From contig JACRPO010000021.1 in the NCBI GenBank assembly GCA_016223165.1, positions 272,659 through 336,658 of the forward strand: a stretch of DNA of 64,000 bases, given 5' to 3'. Below the pieces are notes generated by a model that made no database searches, was not told the origin of the DNA, and saw only the letters and a program-made list of their open reading frames with translations. The position numbers were made by a program, and so were the translations under genes. The stretch comes from Burkholderiales bacterium. Lineage in GTDB: Bacteria > Pseudomonadota > Gammaproteobacteria > Burkholderiales > Burkholderiaceae_C. Below, one piece after another: positions 51,704-62,444 of the stretch (positions within the stretch are counted from its first letter, which is position 1; each line of letters starts with the position of its first letter).

Positions 51704-52630
51704 ATGCCTGCCTTCACGCCGATCGAGCAGGTTCTGCTCTTCGTCGTCGCGCCGGTGGTGCTCGCCTCCGCGGTGGTAGAGGCCGGCGTGCTCTCGTGGG
51801 TGAGTCGCCGCAGCCGGGGCGGCAGCGGCTACGACTGGGCCGGCTTCGGTGTCTCGTTCTTCGACTACGTGCTGCGCATCGCCGTCACGGTGGCGGTGCC
51901 GTTCACGATCGCCGCGCCCCTGGTGGGCTGGGTGCAGGCGCACCGGCTCACGACCATCGTCGTCGACGGCTGGCTGCCGGCGCTGGCGCTCTTCATCGGA
52001 CTGGAGTTCTGCTACTACTGGCTGCACCGCGCCGCGCACCGCGTGCGCTGGTTCTGGTGCAACCATGCCGTGCACCACTCGGCGAACCAGCTCAACCTGA
52101 TGGCCTCACTGCGCATCGGCGCCTTCGGCAGGCTGAGCGGCAACGTCGTCTTCCTGCTGCCGCTGGTGTGGGTGGGGTTCGACCTGCGCCTGGTGATCAC
52201 GGCAGTGACGCTGAACCTGCTCTACCAGTTCTGGCTGCACGCCACCTGGATCCCGAAGCTCGGGGTCCTCGAGGGCTGGCTCAACACGCCCTCGGCGCAT
52301 CGCGTTCACCACGCCGCCAATGTCGAGTACCTCGACGCCAACTACGGCGGCGTGCTGATGGTCTTCGATCGTCTCTTCGGCACCTACATCCCCGAGCGCG
52401 ACGAGCTGCCGTGCCGCTATGGCTGGGTGCACCCGATGACGAGCGCCAATCCGCTGAAGGTGGAGTTCGCGCAGTGGGCGTATCTGCTGCACGACCTGCT
52501 GCGCGCACGCAGCCTGCGCGCCCTCGCCGGCACCTTGGCCGGACCGCCGGGGTGGAAGGCCGAGGGTGGCGGCGAAACGACCGAGGAGTTGCGCTCGCGC
52601 GCCGGGTTCGCCACCGCGTCGCCGCCGTAG
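51704..52630 (+). CDS. Sterol desaturase / fatty-acid hydroxylase family membrane protein
   Basis: A 308-residue membrane protein with four to five hydrophobic segments and the diiron histidine cluster of the family: WLHRAAHR, NHAVHHSAN and AHRVHHAANVEYLD, plus the later His in GWVHPM. These enzymes hydroxylate or desaturate lipids using O2; the lipid substrate is unknown. It is convergent with mogA, only 7 bp apart. Confidence 0.9.
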   Translation: MPAFTPIEQVLLFVVAPVVLASAVVEAGVLSWVSRRSRGGSGYDWAGFGVSFFDYVLRIAVTVAVPFTIAAPLVGWVQAHRLTTIVVDGWLPALALFIGLEFCYYWLHRAAHRVRWFWCNHAVHHSANQLNLMASLRIGAFGRLSGNVVFLLPLVWVGFDLRLVITAVTLNLLYQFWLHATWIPKLGVLEGWLNTPSAHRVHHAANVEYLDANYGGVLMVFDRLFGTYIPERDELPCRYGWVHPMTSANPLKVEFAQWAYLLHDLLRARSLRALAGTLAGPPGWKAEGGGETTEELRSRAGFATASPP

Positions 52631-52637
52631 CCGCGCC

Positions 52638-53261
52638 TCAGCGCGGCGGCCGCACCGCCGACTTCGGCCGGAAGGCCTTGCACACCTCGTCGTTCGTCTC
52701 GATGTAGGGCCCGCCGATCAGGTCCACGCAGTACGGGATGGCGGCGAAGATGCCGTGCACCGGCGGCGTGTTCTTCGGCAACCCCTCCAGCGTCTCGGCG
52801 ATCGACTTCGGCTGTCCGGGCAGGTTGACGATCAGCGACTTGCCGCGCACCACCGCCACCTGGCGCGAGAGGATGGCCGTGGGCACGAAGGCGAGGCTGA
52901 TCTGCCGCATCTGCTCGCCGAAGCCCGGCATCACCTTGTGCGCCACGGCGAGCGTGGCCTCGGGCGTGACGTCGCGCGGCGCCGGGCCGGTGCCGCCGGT
53001 GGTGAAGACGAGGTCGCAGCCGGCCGTGTCGCACAACTCGATGAGGGCGGCGCCGATGCGCTCCTGCTCGTCGGGGATCAGGCGCGCTTCCCACGTGACC
53101 GGGTTCTTCACGGCGCGCGCCAGCCACTCCTTCAGCGCCGGGATGCCCTTGTCCTCGTAGACGCCGCTGCTGGCGCGGTCGCTGACGGAGACGAGGCCGA
53201 TGCGGACGGGGTCGCAGGGGCCGAAGCCGGCCGTCGCCGGTGCGCTCGGGGTCGTGCTCAT
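52638..53261 (-). CDS. mog: Molybdopterin adenylyltransferase MogA
   Basis: A 207-residue protein that adenylylates molybdopterin before molybdate insertion. RIGLVSVSDRASSGVYEDKGIPAL, the MPT-binding LVFTTGGTGPAPRDVTPEAT and VVRGKSLIVNLPGQPKSIAE match MogA. The ATG overlaps the yjgA stop codon (ATGA), so it is translationally coupled to that gene. Confidence 0.93.
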   Translation of the reverse strand: MSTTPSAPATAGFGPCDPVRIGLVSVSDRASSGVYEDKGIPALKEWLARAVKNPVTWEARLIPDEQERIGAALIELCDTAGCDLVFTTGGTGPAPRDVTPEATLAVAHKVMPGFGEQMRQISLAFVPTAILSRQVAVVRGKSLIVNLPGQPKSIAETLEGLPKNTPPVHGIFAAIPYCVDLIGGPYIETNDEVCKAFRPKSAVRPPR

Positions 53262-53818
53262 GTCGGGATCCAGGGCTTGATGAACTGGAAGAGCTCGCGG
53301 ACGCTCTTCGGCTGCCGCGCCTCGGCCGCCAGCCCCGCCGCGTCGCGCCGCGCCGCGCGCACGAGGCTGCGCAAGTGCTGCATGTCGGTGTCGGGGTGCT
53401 CGGCCAGCCAGCGCGCCACGGCCGCGTCGTCGGCGATGAGCTCGGCGCGCCAGCGCTCGGCTTCGTGCAGGGCCAAGGCCTCGCGCGCCGAGCCGAGCTT
53501 GCTCGCCGCGACGGCCTCGCGCAGAGAGGCCATGGGGGCCTCGTCGACATGGCGCATCAGCTTGCCGATGAACTGCATCTGCCGGCGCCGGCCCTCGTGC
53601 GAGCGCGTGCGGCGGTACTCGGCGATGGCGTCGCGCAGCGACTCGGGCATCTGGAGCGCGGCGAGACGCTCGTCGTTGAGCTCGACCAGCTCGGCGCCGA
53701 GCTCCTGCAGCGAGTGCGACTCGCGCTTGAGCTGCGTCTTGCTCGGGCGCGCCGCCCCGTCTTCCACATCGCCATAGTGGACATCGAGGCCGCGGTGCGG
53801 CGCGGCGTGGCGGCTCAT
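53258..53818 (-). CDS. yjgA: Ribosome-associated protein YjgA (DUF615)
   Basis: A 186-residue protein of the DUF615 family (PSKTQLKRESHSLQELGAELVELNDERLAAL, RRRQMQFIGKLMR, RWRAELIADDAAVARWLAEHPDTDMQHLRSLVRAAR). In E. coli it associates with late 50S precursors. The start is uncertain: ATGs at 53818, 53830 and further upstream are in frame, and 53818 is closest to the conserved region. It is divergent from pmbA, the same pairing as in E. coli. Confidence 0.9.
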   Translation of the reverse strand: MSRHAAPHRGLDVHYGDVEDGAARPSKTQLKRESHSLQELGAELVELNDERLAALQMPESLRDAIAEYRRTRSHEGRRRQMQFIGKLMRHVDEAPMASLREAVAASKLGSAREALALHEAERWRAELIADDAAVARWLAEHPDTDMQHLRSLVRAARRDAAGLAAEARQPKSVRELFQFIKPWIPT

Positions 53819-53860
53819 GGAGGAGCTCATGGAGGACGTAGGGCGTGCATGGGTCGTCGG

Positions 53861-53867
53861 TATCATA
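53861..53867. promoter_or_regulatory. Candidate bidirectional -10 region between yjgA and pmbA
   Basis: TATCATA reads as TATCAT rightward (pmbA) and as TATGAT leftward (yjgA); it is the only AT-rich patch in this gap. Confidence 0.4.
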
Positions 53868-53913
53868 GTTGCGGCCCTTCTCTCGCTTCCCTCCTTCATT
53901 GCAGCGCCCCCTG

Positions 53914-55302
53914 ATGACCAACCCCCGCGACGCGTCCCACGGCTTTGCCTTCTCGCAGGACCATTTCCGGCAGATCGTCGAGGACACGCTGGCGCGCGCG
54001 TTGCAACTCGGGGCCAGCGATGCCGGCGCCGAGGTGAGCGAGGGCATGGGCCTGTCTGTCTCGGTGCGCAAGGGCGAGCTCGAGAACGTCGAGCGCAACC
54101 GCGACAAGTCGCTCGGCGTCAGTGTCTATCTCGGCCAGCGGCGCGGCAATGCGAGTACCTCCGACTTCTCGCCGGCCGCGATCAGGCAGACGGTGCAGGC
54201 GGCCTACGACATCGCGCGCTTCACGGCCGAGGATCCCGCTGCCGGCCTGCCCGAGGCCGACGACCTCGCCACCGCCGAGGAGGCGGCGCGCGACCTCGAC
54301 CTCTTCCACCCGTGGGACATCGACGCGGCCGCCGCCGCCGCCATCGCCCACAGCTGCGAGGACGCGGCGCTGGCGGTGAGCCGCCACATCACCAACAGCG
54401 AGGGCGCCGGCGTGTCGGCGCAGCAGGCGCACTTCTGGGCCGGCAATACGCGCGGCTTCCGCGGCGGCTATGCGAGCTCGCGGCACTACGTGTCGGTCTC
54501 GCCCATTGCCACCAGGCCGGGCAGCCGCGGCCGCGACATGCAACGCGACTCCTGGTACACGAGCATGCGCGACGCCAGCGAACTCGCCGACCCCGAGGAG
54601 GTGGGGCGTTATGCCGCGAGGCGCACGCTGGCCCGCCTGGGCGCGCGAAGGGTGCCCACGGGCGAGGTGCCCGTGCTGTTCGAGGCGCCGGTCGCGGCCG
54701 GGCTGCTGGGCAGCTTCGTCGGCGCGGTGTCGGGCGGATCGCTCTACCGCAAGGCAAGCTTTCTCGTCGGCTCGCTCGGCACGCAGGTGCTCGCCGACCA
54801 CCTCGACGTCGACGAGGACCCGCACGAGCGCAAGGGCAAGGGCAGCGCCCCGTTCGACGACGAAGGCGTGCGCACGCGTGCGCGCCGCGTCGTCGAGGCC
54901 GGCGTGGTGCAGGGATATTTCCTCAGCAGCTACTCGGCGCGCAAGCTCTCGATGCGCACCACCGGCCATGCCGGCGGCTCGCAGAACCTGACGCTGACAA
55001 GCCGCCTCACGCAGCCGGGTGACGGCCTCGAGGCGATGCTGCGCAAACTGCACCGCGGCCTCTTCGTCACCGAGCTGATGGGGCAGGGCATCAACATGGT
55101 CACCGGCGACTACTCGCGCGGCGCCGCCGGCTACTGGGTCGAGAACGGCCGCATCGTGCACCCGGTGCACGAGGTGACGATCGCCGGCAACCTGAAGGAC
55201 ATGCTGCGCGACATCGCCGCCGTCGGCGCCGACCGCTACACGCAGGGCAGCAAGACCGTGGGTTCGGTGCTGCTCTCGCGCATGAAGCTCGCCGGGTCCT
55301 GA
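53914..55302 (+). CDS. pmbA: Metalloprotease-family protein PmbA (TldE)
   Basis: A 462-residue TldD/TldE-family protein. It is the non-catalytic partner of TldD, which degrades unfolded peptides and matures microcin-type precursors. It shows the N-terminal RALQLGASDAGAEVSEGMGLSVSVRKGELENVE, central VLFEAPVAAGLLGSFVGAVSGGSLYRKASFL and C-terminal TELMGQGINMVTGDYSRGAAGYWVENG motifs. The HExxxH zinc motif of TldD is absent, as expected for PmbA. tldD itself is not in the window. The ATG at 53914 has no strong ribosome-binding site. Confidence 0.95.
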   Translation: MTNPRDASHGFAFSQDHFRQIVEDTLARALQLGASDAGAEVSEGMGLSVSVRKGELENVERNRDKSLGVSVYLGQRRGNASTSDFSPAAIRQTVQAAYDIARFTAEDPAAGLPEADDLATAEEAARDLDLFHPWDIDAAAAAAIAHSCEDAALAVSRHITNSEGAGVSAQQAHFWAGNTRGFRGGYASSRHYVSVSPIATRPGSRGRDMQRDSWYTSMRDASELADPEEVGRYAARRTLARLGARRVPTGEVPVLFEAPVAAGLLGSFVGAVSGGSLYRKASFLVGSLGTQVLADHLDVDEDPHERKGKGSAPFDDEGVRTRARRVVEAGVVQGYFLSSYSARKLSMRTTGHAGGSQNLTLTSRLTQPGDGLEAMLRKLHRGLFVTELMGQGINMVTGDYSRGAAGYWVENGRIVHPVHEVTIAGNLKDMLRDIAAVGADRYTQGSKTVGSVLLSRMKLAGS

Positions 55303-55371
55303 CCGCCTCGGCGCACCGCGCTGCCGTCGCGAGGATCCTCGTCTGCGGGCCGAGCGGGAAAACCCGCCCGG

Positions 55372-55397
55372 GAAGTCACGTAGGCGACTTCTAGAAT
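55372..55397. promoter_or_regulatory. Inverted repeat and -10 box before the TRAP binding-protein gene
   Basis: GAAGTC (55372-55377) and GACTTC (55386-55391) form an inverted repeat spaced 8 bp, immediately followed by a -10-like TAGAAT (55392-55397). An operator overlapping the promoter is plausible. Confidence 0.4.
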
Positions 55398-55493
55398 TTC
55401 CCGCGTTGTGGGTCGAGGGCGTTTCCCTTGGTGCCCTCGCTTGTCCCCTCCCTTGTTTTCAACCCCGGGTCATCCCCCCATCAGGAGAAGTTC

Positions 55494-56573
55494 ATGGAAC
55501 GTCGTTCGTTTGTCCAGGGCGCAGGCCTAGCCGGCGTGCTGGCTGCCGGCATCGCGCCGGCCGTGCATGCGCAGGCCAACATCCGGTGGCGGCTGTCGTC
55601 GAGCTTTCCGAAGTCGCTCGACACGCTGTATGGCCAGAGCGAGATCTTCGCCAAGATGGTCCGCGACATGTCCGGCGGTCGCTTCCAGATCACCGTGCAT
55701 GGCCCGGGCGAGCTGGTGCCTGCGTTCGGCAAGGTCGAGGCGATCCAGAACGGCACCGTCGAGATGGCTTGCACGGCGCCGTACTACTTCTTCGGCAAGG
55801 ACGAGACCTTCGCGCTCGCCTGCGCGATCCCGTTCGGCCTCAACGCCCGGCAGATGACCGCCTGGATGCATGAGGGCAACGGCCTGAAGTTGACGCGCGA
55901 CTTCTACAAGGCCTACAACATCGTCAACTTCCCCGCCGGCAATACCGGTGCGCAGATGGGCGGCTGGTTCCGCAAGGAGATCAAGTCGCTCGCCGACGTG
56001 AAGGGCCTGAAGTTCCGCACCGGCGGCTTCAGCGGCCGTGTCTTCGAGCGCCTGGGCGGCGTGCCGCAGAACATCCCGGGTGGCGAGATCTACCAGGCGC
56101 TCGAGAAGGGCACGATCGACGCCGCGGAGTGGGTGGGGCCGTACGACGACCAGAAGCTCGGCTTCAACAAGGTGGCGCCGTTCTACGCCTACCCGGGCTG
56201 GTGGGAAGGCGGGCCGCAACTCGAGAACTGGGTCAACGCCAAGGCCTGGGAGGCGCTGCCCAACGAATTCAAGGCCATGATCGAGGTCGCCTGCGGCCAC
56301 TCGCTGATGGACATGATGGCGCGTTACGACGCCAAGAACGCCACCGCCTTGAAGCAGCTGGTCGCTGGCGGCGCCAAGCTGTTCCCGTTCCCGAAGGACC
56401 TCATGGACGCCGCGTTCAAGGAGTCGATGGCGCTGTACAGCGAGATCAGCGCCAAGAACGCGAACTGGAAGAAGGTGTACGACGACTTCTCGGCCTTCCG
56501 CCGCGACGCAAACCTGTGGTTCCGCTACACCGAAGCCACGTTCGACGACTTCATGCAGCGCCAGCGGCTGTGA
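55494..56573 (+). CDS. TRAP transporter substrate-binding protein (DctP type)
   Basis: A 359-residue periplasmic protein with a Tat-like signal (ERRSFVQGAGLAGVLAAGIAPAVHA). The DctP/TakP fold follows: WRLSSSFPKSLDTLYGQSEIFAKMV, GELVPAFGKVEAIQNGTVEMA, the ligand-Arg motif VKGLKFRTGGFSGRVFERLGG and GTIDAAEWVGPYDD. The last resembles the alpha-keto-acid-binding TakP subgroup (inference). AGGAGAAG precedes the ATG. It is convergent with the TRAP permease genes at 56730-59166, which are its likely partners. Confidence 0.92.
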   Translation: MERRSFVQGAGLAGVLAAGIAPAVHAQANIRWRLSSSFPKSLDTLYGQSEIFAKMVRDMSGGRFQITVHGPGELVPAFGKVEAIQNGTVEMACTAPYYFFGKDETFALACAIPFGLNARQMTAWMHEGNGLKLTRDFYKAYNIVNFPAGNTGAQMGGWFRKEIKSLADVKGLKFRTGGFSGRVFERLGGVPQNIPGGEIYQALEKGTIDAAEWVGPYDDQKLGFNKVAPFYAYPGWWEGGPQLENWVNAKAWEALPNEFKAMIEVACGHSLMDMMARYDAKNATALKQLVAGGAKLFPFPKDLMDAAFKESMALYSEISAKNANWKKVYDDFSAFRRDANLWFRYTEATFDDFMQRQRL

Positions 56574-56601
56574 CGCGCTGACGGCTGGTCGGTTTGAACA
56601 C

Positions 56602-56626
56602 GAAGGCCCCGCATCGCGGGGCCTTC
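56602..56626 (+). terminator. Rho-independent terminator of the TRAP binding-protein gene
   Basis: A perfect 11-bp stem (GAAGGCCCCGC at 56602-56612 pairing with 56616-56626) with a 3-nt loop is followed by TTGCTTTCC. It lies 29 bp after the stop codon, in the gap between convergent genes. Confidence 0.85.
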
Positions 56627-56729
56627 TTGCTTTCCCCCTCTCCCGCGTGCGGGTGGGGGCATGGAGTAAGGGTGTCGGGCCGCAAGCGGGCGAGGGAGGA
56701 ACGCGGAGGCGGGAAGCGGGCCGCCCCCG

Positions 56730-58544
<1,815 letters not shown>

Positions 58545-58545
58545 G

Positions 58546-59166
58546 TCAGCGCGCCTTGGCCGCAGCGGCGAGTGCTTCTTCGCGTTGGGCGGCCTCCTTG
58601 GCGAGATCCTCGGCGATGCGTTCTTCTTCGGACTTCACTTCCACCTCGCTGAAGGGCTCGTCGCGGTGGCCGCTGAGGAAGGCCAGGCGCTTGATCAGCT
58701 CCGACAGGGCCTGCGCGGCCAGGATGATGAAGCCCGCCGGCAGCAGCGCCAGCACCGGCCAGCGGATCAGGCCGCCGGCGTTCTCGCTCATCTCGCCCGT
58801 GATCCAGGCGCGCTCGAAGAGCGGCCAGCCGAGCCAGAGCATGATCAGCGCCAGCGGGATCGTGAAGACCACGATGCCCGCCGAGTCGATGATGGCGTTG
58901 GTGCGCCTGGACAGCTTGCTGGAGATGAAGTCGATGCGCACATGCGCGTTCTTCAGCATCACGTAGCCCACGCCGAGCATGAAGACGCCGGCGAACAGGT
59001 ACCACTGGATCTCGAGCCAGGCGTTGGAGCCGATGTTGAAGGCCTTGCGCAGGATGGCGTTGCCGGCGCTGATGATCACGGCCGCCAGCACCAGCCACAT
59101 GATGAACTTGCCGAGCCAGAGGTTGGCCCTGTCGATCAGGCCCGAGAGTTTGAGCAATGCTTGCAC
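58546..59166 (-). CDS. TRAP transporter small permease subunit (DctQ)
   Basis: About 206 residues with four membrane helices (GKFIMWLVLAAVIISAGNAI, WYLFAGVFMLGVGYVMLKNAHVRID, IVVFTIPLALIMLWLGWPL, LLPAGFIILAAQALSELIKRL). NAHVRID is the DctQ signature. A charged cytoplasmic tail (EVEVKSEEERIAEDLAKEA) is extra. The GTG at 59166 is chosen because it starts right before the first conserved helix; upstream ATGs (59229, 59295) would add 21-43 residues not typical of the family. Confidence 0.85.
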   Translation of the reverse strand: MQALLKLSGLIDRANLWLGKFIMWLVLAAVIISAGNAILRKAFNIGSNAWLEIQWYLFAGVFMLGVGYVMLKNAHVRIDFISSKLSRRTNAIIDSAGIVVFTIPLALIMLWLGWPLFERAWITGEMSENAGGLIRWPVLALLPAGFIILAAQALSELIKRLAFLSGHRDEPFSEVEVKSEEERIAEDLAKEAAQREEALAAAAKAR

Positions 59167-59323
59167 GAGGGGTCGCTCCAGGAACCGCCGCGCAGACCGA
59201 AGAGTGCGGCCGGCGCAGCCAACGGCCATCAAGCCGCCGGCGATTGTGATCGGGCGCTCGTGCCGCTCGGCGGTTTCGGAGATCAGGGAATGCACCGATC
59301 GCGAGTGGCCGGGCCGACCGGGA

Positions 59324-59770
59324 TCAGCCTGCGGTCGCGCGCCGGCGGACGGCCTCGATGTAGGCGGCCCCGTCCGGGGGCAGGCCGCTCCTCTGCGAGG
59401 CCCAGATCATCTCGCCGAGGCACTCCATCACCTCGTGATGTGCCTCGTGCAGCGAGCCACGCCGTGCCGCGAGCAGTTGCACGGCCTGCCGGATGCCGGT
59501 GGGCTGGTCGATGCTGCATTGCTCCTCGATCGTGAGGTGCATCGACAGGTGCAGGAACGGATTGGTGCGGCCGGCCTCGACGCTGAAAGCGGCGCGCACC
59601 GCCGCGGCCTCGTCGGCGAGGTCGGCGTGGTACTCGGGGTGCTCGGCGATCCAGCGCGCCGCGATCAGCTCCATGCGGTCGAGCGGCAGCCCGCCTTGCG
59701 GCTTGGCATACACCTTGGCGTACGTGCGGCAGAAGAAGCGCCGGACGTCGGCTTGCGAGGGCTGGAACAC
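59324..59770 (-). CDS. DUF1841 family protein
   Basis: A 148-residue soluble protein with the family pattern FQPSQADVRRFFCRTYAKV, ELIAARWIAEHPEYH, GRTNPFLHLSMHLTIEEQCSIDQPTGIRQA and HEVMECLGEMIWASQRSGLPPDG. The family is widespread in beta- and gammaproteobacteria, and the function is unknown. The conserved His and Glu residues could bind a metal (speculative). It is divergent from the TauE/SafE-like gene, with the two starts within about 45 bp. Confidence 0.88.
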   Translation of the reverse strand: MFQPSQADVRRFFCRTYAKVYAKPQGGLPLDRMELIAARWIAEHPEYHADLADEAAAVRAAFSVEAGRTNPFLHLSMHLTIEEQCSIDQPTGIRQAVQLLAARRGSLHEAHHEVMECLGEMIWASQRSGLPPDGAAYIEAVRRRATAG

Positions 59771-59814
59771 CCACAGAATTGTCGCTTCGTTCGTGCCGCG
59801 GCACCGTCGCGGCG

Positions 59815-60591
59815 GTGTGCCTCGCCTTGCTCATCACCGACCCCTCCTTCTACGCCGTGGCCGTGCCGGCGGCCCTGCTGATGGGGTTGAGCAAGAGCGG
59901 CTTCGCCGCCGGCATCGGGGCGCTGGCCGTGCCGCTGATGGCGCTCGCCGTGCCGGTGCCGCAGGCGGCGGCGATCATGCTGCCGCTGTTGCTGGCGGCC
60001 GACCTGACGGGCCTGGCGCAGCTGCTGCCGCATTGCGATTGGCGGCTCATCCGGCTGCTGCTGCCCGCGGGCCTGGTCGGCATCGCCCTGGGCTGGGTGC
60101 TCTTCGGCTGGCTGTCGGTGCCGGCGGTCGCGGGCCTGGTGGGGCTGCTGACGCTGGTCTTCGTGGCCATCCGTGTCTTCCTGCCGGCCAGGGCGGACGC
60201 GCCGCCACCCTCGCGGCGCCTGGGACGGCTGATGGCGGCGCTGTCGGGCTTCACGAGCTTCGTGGCGCACGCCGGCAGCCCGCCGATCGGCTTCTACGTG
60301 CTGCCGCTGAAGCTGCCGCCGCTGGTGTTCAGCGCGACGTACGCGGTCTTCTTCGCCGCCCTCAACCTGAGCAAGTGGCTGCCCTACGCGGTTCTCGGGC
60401 TGGTCGACGCGACCAACATGACCACTTCGCTCGTGTTGCTGCCCTTGCCGATGCTCGGCGTGTGGCTGGGGGTCCAGGGCGTGCGGCGCCTGTCGCCGGG
60501 GCTGTTCAACCGGATCTTCCTGGCCGGCATGCTGCTGACGGGGTTGAAACTGCTCTGGGACGGGGCGCGCGGGCTGCAAATCGGGGCCTGA
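59815..60591 (+). CDS. TauE/SafE-family permease
   Basis: About 258 residues, eight hydrophobic segments. The two family repeats begin AVPAALLMGLSKSGFAAGIGALAVPLMAL and LSGFTSFVAHAGSPPIGFYVLPLK, typical of TauE/SafE anion exporters (sulfite, sulfonates and others). The substrate is unknown. The start is uncertain: the GTG at 59815 is used, and a TTG at 59779 would add 12 residues. The 289 bp after its stop codon hold no gene; they contain GC-rich inverted repeats and presumably the promoter of the sugar-transferase gene. Confidence 0.85.
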   Translation: MCLALLITDPSFYAVAVPAALLMGLSKSGFAAGIGALAVPLMALAVPVPQAAAIMLPLLLAADLTGLAQLLPHCDWRLIRLLLPAGLVGIALGWVLFGWLSVPAVAGLVGLLTLVFVAIRVFLPARADAPPPSRRLGRLMAALSGFTSFVAHAGSPPIGFYVLPLKLPPLVFSATYAVFFAALNLSKWLPYAVLGLVDATNMTTSLVLLPLPMLGVWLGVQGVRRLSPGLFNRIFLAGMLLTGLKLLWDGARGLQIGA

Positions 60592-60880
60592 GCCGGGGTT
60601 TGGCGCACCCGGACCGGGCCCGCCTGCGCAAGGGCGTTGCGCCGGCGCGGCACCGGTCGCGCGCGCCCTGTGCACGATCGCACGGCATCCGCAACCGGAT
60701 GGAGGCCCACCCCGCGGGGCGGATCGGGGCGCGCTCCCTCGTGGCCAAGGGCCGCCGGGGGCTCGAAAACATCTCGAATTTCTTTCGCTGACCCCCTTAA
60801 ACGGGGAGTCGGCGCGGAGGGCCCCACTGCCAAGAATCGGACCTCATACACAAGGCTGCATCCCCTCTGTCCGACACCTC

Positions 60881-62392
60881 ATGACAAGGCTCATGGACCT
60901 GACCCAGGCCCCGACCACCACCGCGCGCGTCGACGGCCAGCGAGGCATCACGCCAGAGGGTTCGGCGAGGGCCCCGGGCCCCGGGCCGGTGCCGGCGCCG
61001 AGCCAGGGGCAGGGGCAGGGGCAGACGATCTCCGAGGCACCGCAGCCGGTGCTGGCGCTCGTGGCCGGGCTGCTCGAGCCGATCCTGACGGTCGCCGTGC
61101 TGCTGGCCCTGACGATCGCGATGGTGGGCGAACTGCGCCGGCCCGACATGGTGCTGAGCGTGCTGCTCTTCGCGCTCACTTTCCCTGGGCGCAACCGCTT
61201 CGGCAAGTCCGGGCTGGCGGTCGCGGCGGACATCGCCCGCTCGTGGTTCTTCCTGCTCAGCGTGCTGCTCATCTGCGAGTGGGCGACGAGCAGCCTGCAG
61301 TACTTCGAGCCGCGCGTGCTCGTGATCTGGGCCGTGCTGACGCCGCTGCTGCAATGGCAGGCCGTGGCGCTCGGCGGCGCCGCCTACCGCAGGAGCGCGC
61401 AGCTGCCCCAGTCGCGCCGCACGGCCGTGATCGTGGGCGCCGGCTCGCCGGGGGTGGCGGCGGCGCGCGCGCTGGCCGGCGGGCGCAGCTCGGGCACGCA
61501 GATCGTCGGCTGGTTCGACGACCGTGCCGCCGACCGCCTGCATGCCGACGCCAACGGCAAGGTGCTGGGCGGGCTGGCCGAGCTGGTGCCCTACATCCGC
61601 CAGCACAGCGTCAAGGACGTCTACATCACCCTGCCGTTGAGCGCGCAGCCGCGCATCCGTGCGCTGCTGGAGGCCGTGCAGAGCACGACGGCGTCGATCT
61701 TCTTCGTGCCCGACGTGTCGGCGGTGGGCATCATCCAGGGCCGCCTGCGCGCCGTGAACGGCGTGCCCGTGGTCGGCATCTGCGAGACGCCGTTCACGGG
61801 CATGAACGGACTCGTGAAGCGGGCGAGCGACATCGTGCTGGCCACGCTGATCCTGGCCCTGATCGCGCCGGTGATGCTCGCGCTGGCCATCGGCGTCAAG
61901 CTCAGCTCGCCCGGCCCCATCATCTTCCGCCAGCGCCGCAACGGCCTCGACGGCGAGGAGATCTGGGTCTACAAGTTCCGCTCGATGACGACGCAGGACA
62001 ACGGCGCCGTCGTCAAGCAGGCGACGCGCGACGACCCGCGCATCACGCCGTTCGGCCGCTTCATCCGCCGCACCTCGCTCGACGAACTGCCGCAGTTCCT
62101 GAACGTGCTGCAGGGACGCATGAGCATCGTCGGCCCGCGCCCGCACGCGGTGGCGCACAACGAGCTCTACACCCAGACCATCAAGGCCTACATGGTGCGG
62201 CACAAGGTGCGCCCCGGCATCACCGGCTGGGCGCAGGTGAATGGGCTGCGTGGCGAAACCGACACAGTCGAGAAGATGCGCGCGCGCGTCGAGCTCGACC
62301 TCGAGTACCTGCGCACCTGGTCGCTCTGGCTCGACATCAAGATCATCCTGCGCACGGTCAAGGTGGCGTTCTTCAACAGCCAAGCGTACTGA
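60881..62392 (+). CDS. Undecaprenyl-phosphate sugar phosphotransferase (WcaJ-like)
   Basis: A 503-residue polyprenyl glycosylphosphotransferase that starts exopolysaccharide repeat units by loading a sugar phosphate onto undecaprenyl phosphate. After a Gly/Pro/Gln-rich N-terminus come four to five membrane helices, a Rossmann-like domain (TAVIVGAGSPGVAAARAL, QIVGWFDDR) and the catalytic sugar-transferase domain from about residue 305: KRASDIVLATLILALIAPVM, SPGPIIFRQRRNGLDGEEIWVYKFRSM, TSLDELPQFLNVLQGRMSIVGPRP, RPGITGWAQVNGLRGET. Glucose-1-phosphate transfer is the common activity of this type. It is first of the polysaccharide locus that runs off the window. Confidence 0.92.
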   Translation: MTRLMDLTQAPTTTARVDGQRGITPEGSARAPGPGPVPAPSQGQGQGQTISEAPQPVLALVAGLLEPILTVAVLLALTIAMVGELRRPDMVLSVLLFALTFPGRNRFGKSGLAVAADIARSWFFLLSVLLICEWATSSLQYFEPRVLVIWAVLTPLLQWQAVALGGAAYRRSAQLPQSRRTAVIVGAGSPGVAAARALAGGRSSGTQIVGWFDDRAADRLHADANGKVLGGLAELVPYIRQHSVKDVYITLPLSAQPRIRALLEAVQSTTASIFFVPDVSAVGIIQGRLRAVNGVPVVGICETPFTGMNGLVKRASDIVLATLILALIAPVMLALAIGVKLSSPGPIIFRQRRNGLDGEEIWVYKFRSMTTQDNGAVVKQATRDDPRITPFGRFIRRTSLDELPQFLNVLQGRMSIVGPRPHAVAHNELYTQTIKAYMVRHKVRPGITGWAQVNGLRGETDTVEKMRARVELDLEYLRTWSLWLDIKIILRTVKVAFFNSQAY

Positions 62393-62433
62393 CGCCGCCG
62401 CCAGGGCCGCTTCTAAGGCCCGCCGGCTTTCAG

Positions 62434-62439
62434 TAGACT
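62434..62439 (+). promoter_or_regulatory. Candidate -10 box (TAGACT) for the EpsL-like gene
   Basis: TAGACT ends 5 bp before the ATG, and no Shine-Dalgarno sequence fits between them. A transcript from here would start about at the ATG (leaderless). Confidence 0.35.
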
Positions 62440-62444
62440 GCGGC

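Noticed and set aside
55354..55367. Terminator after pmbA
   Set aside because: A 5-bp GCGGG/CCCGC stem with an AAAA loop exists, but it is short and not followed by a T-run, and it lies just upstream of the next promoter region.
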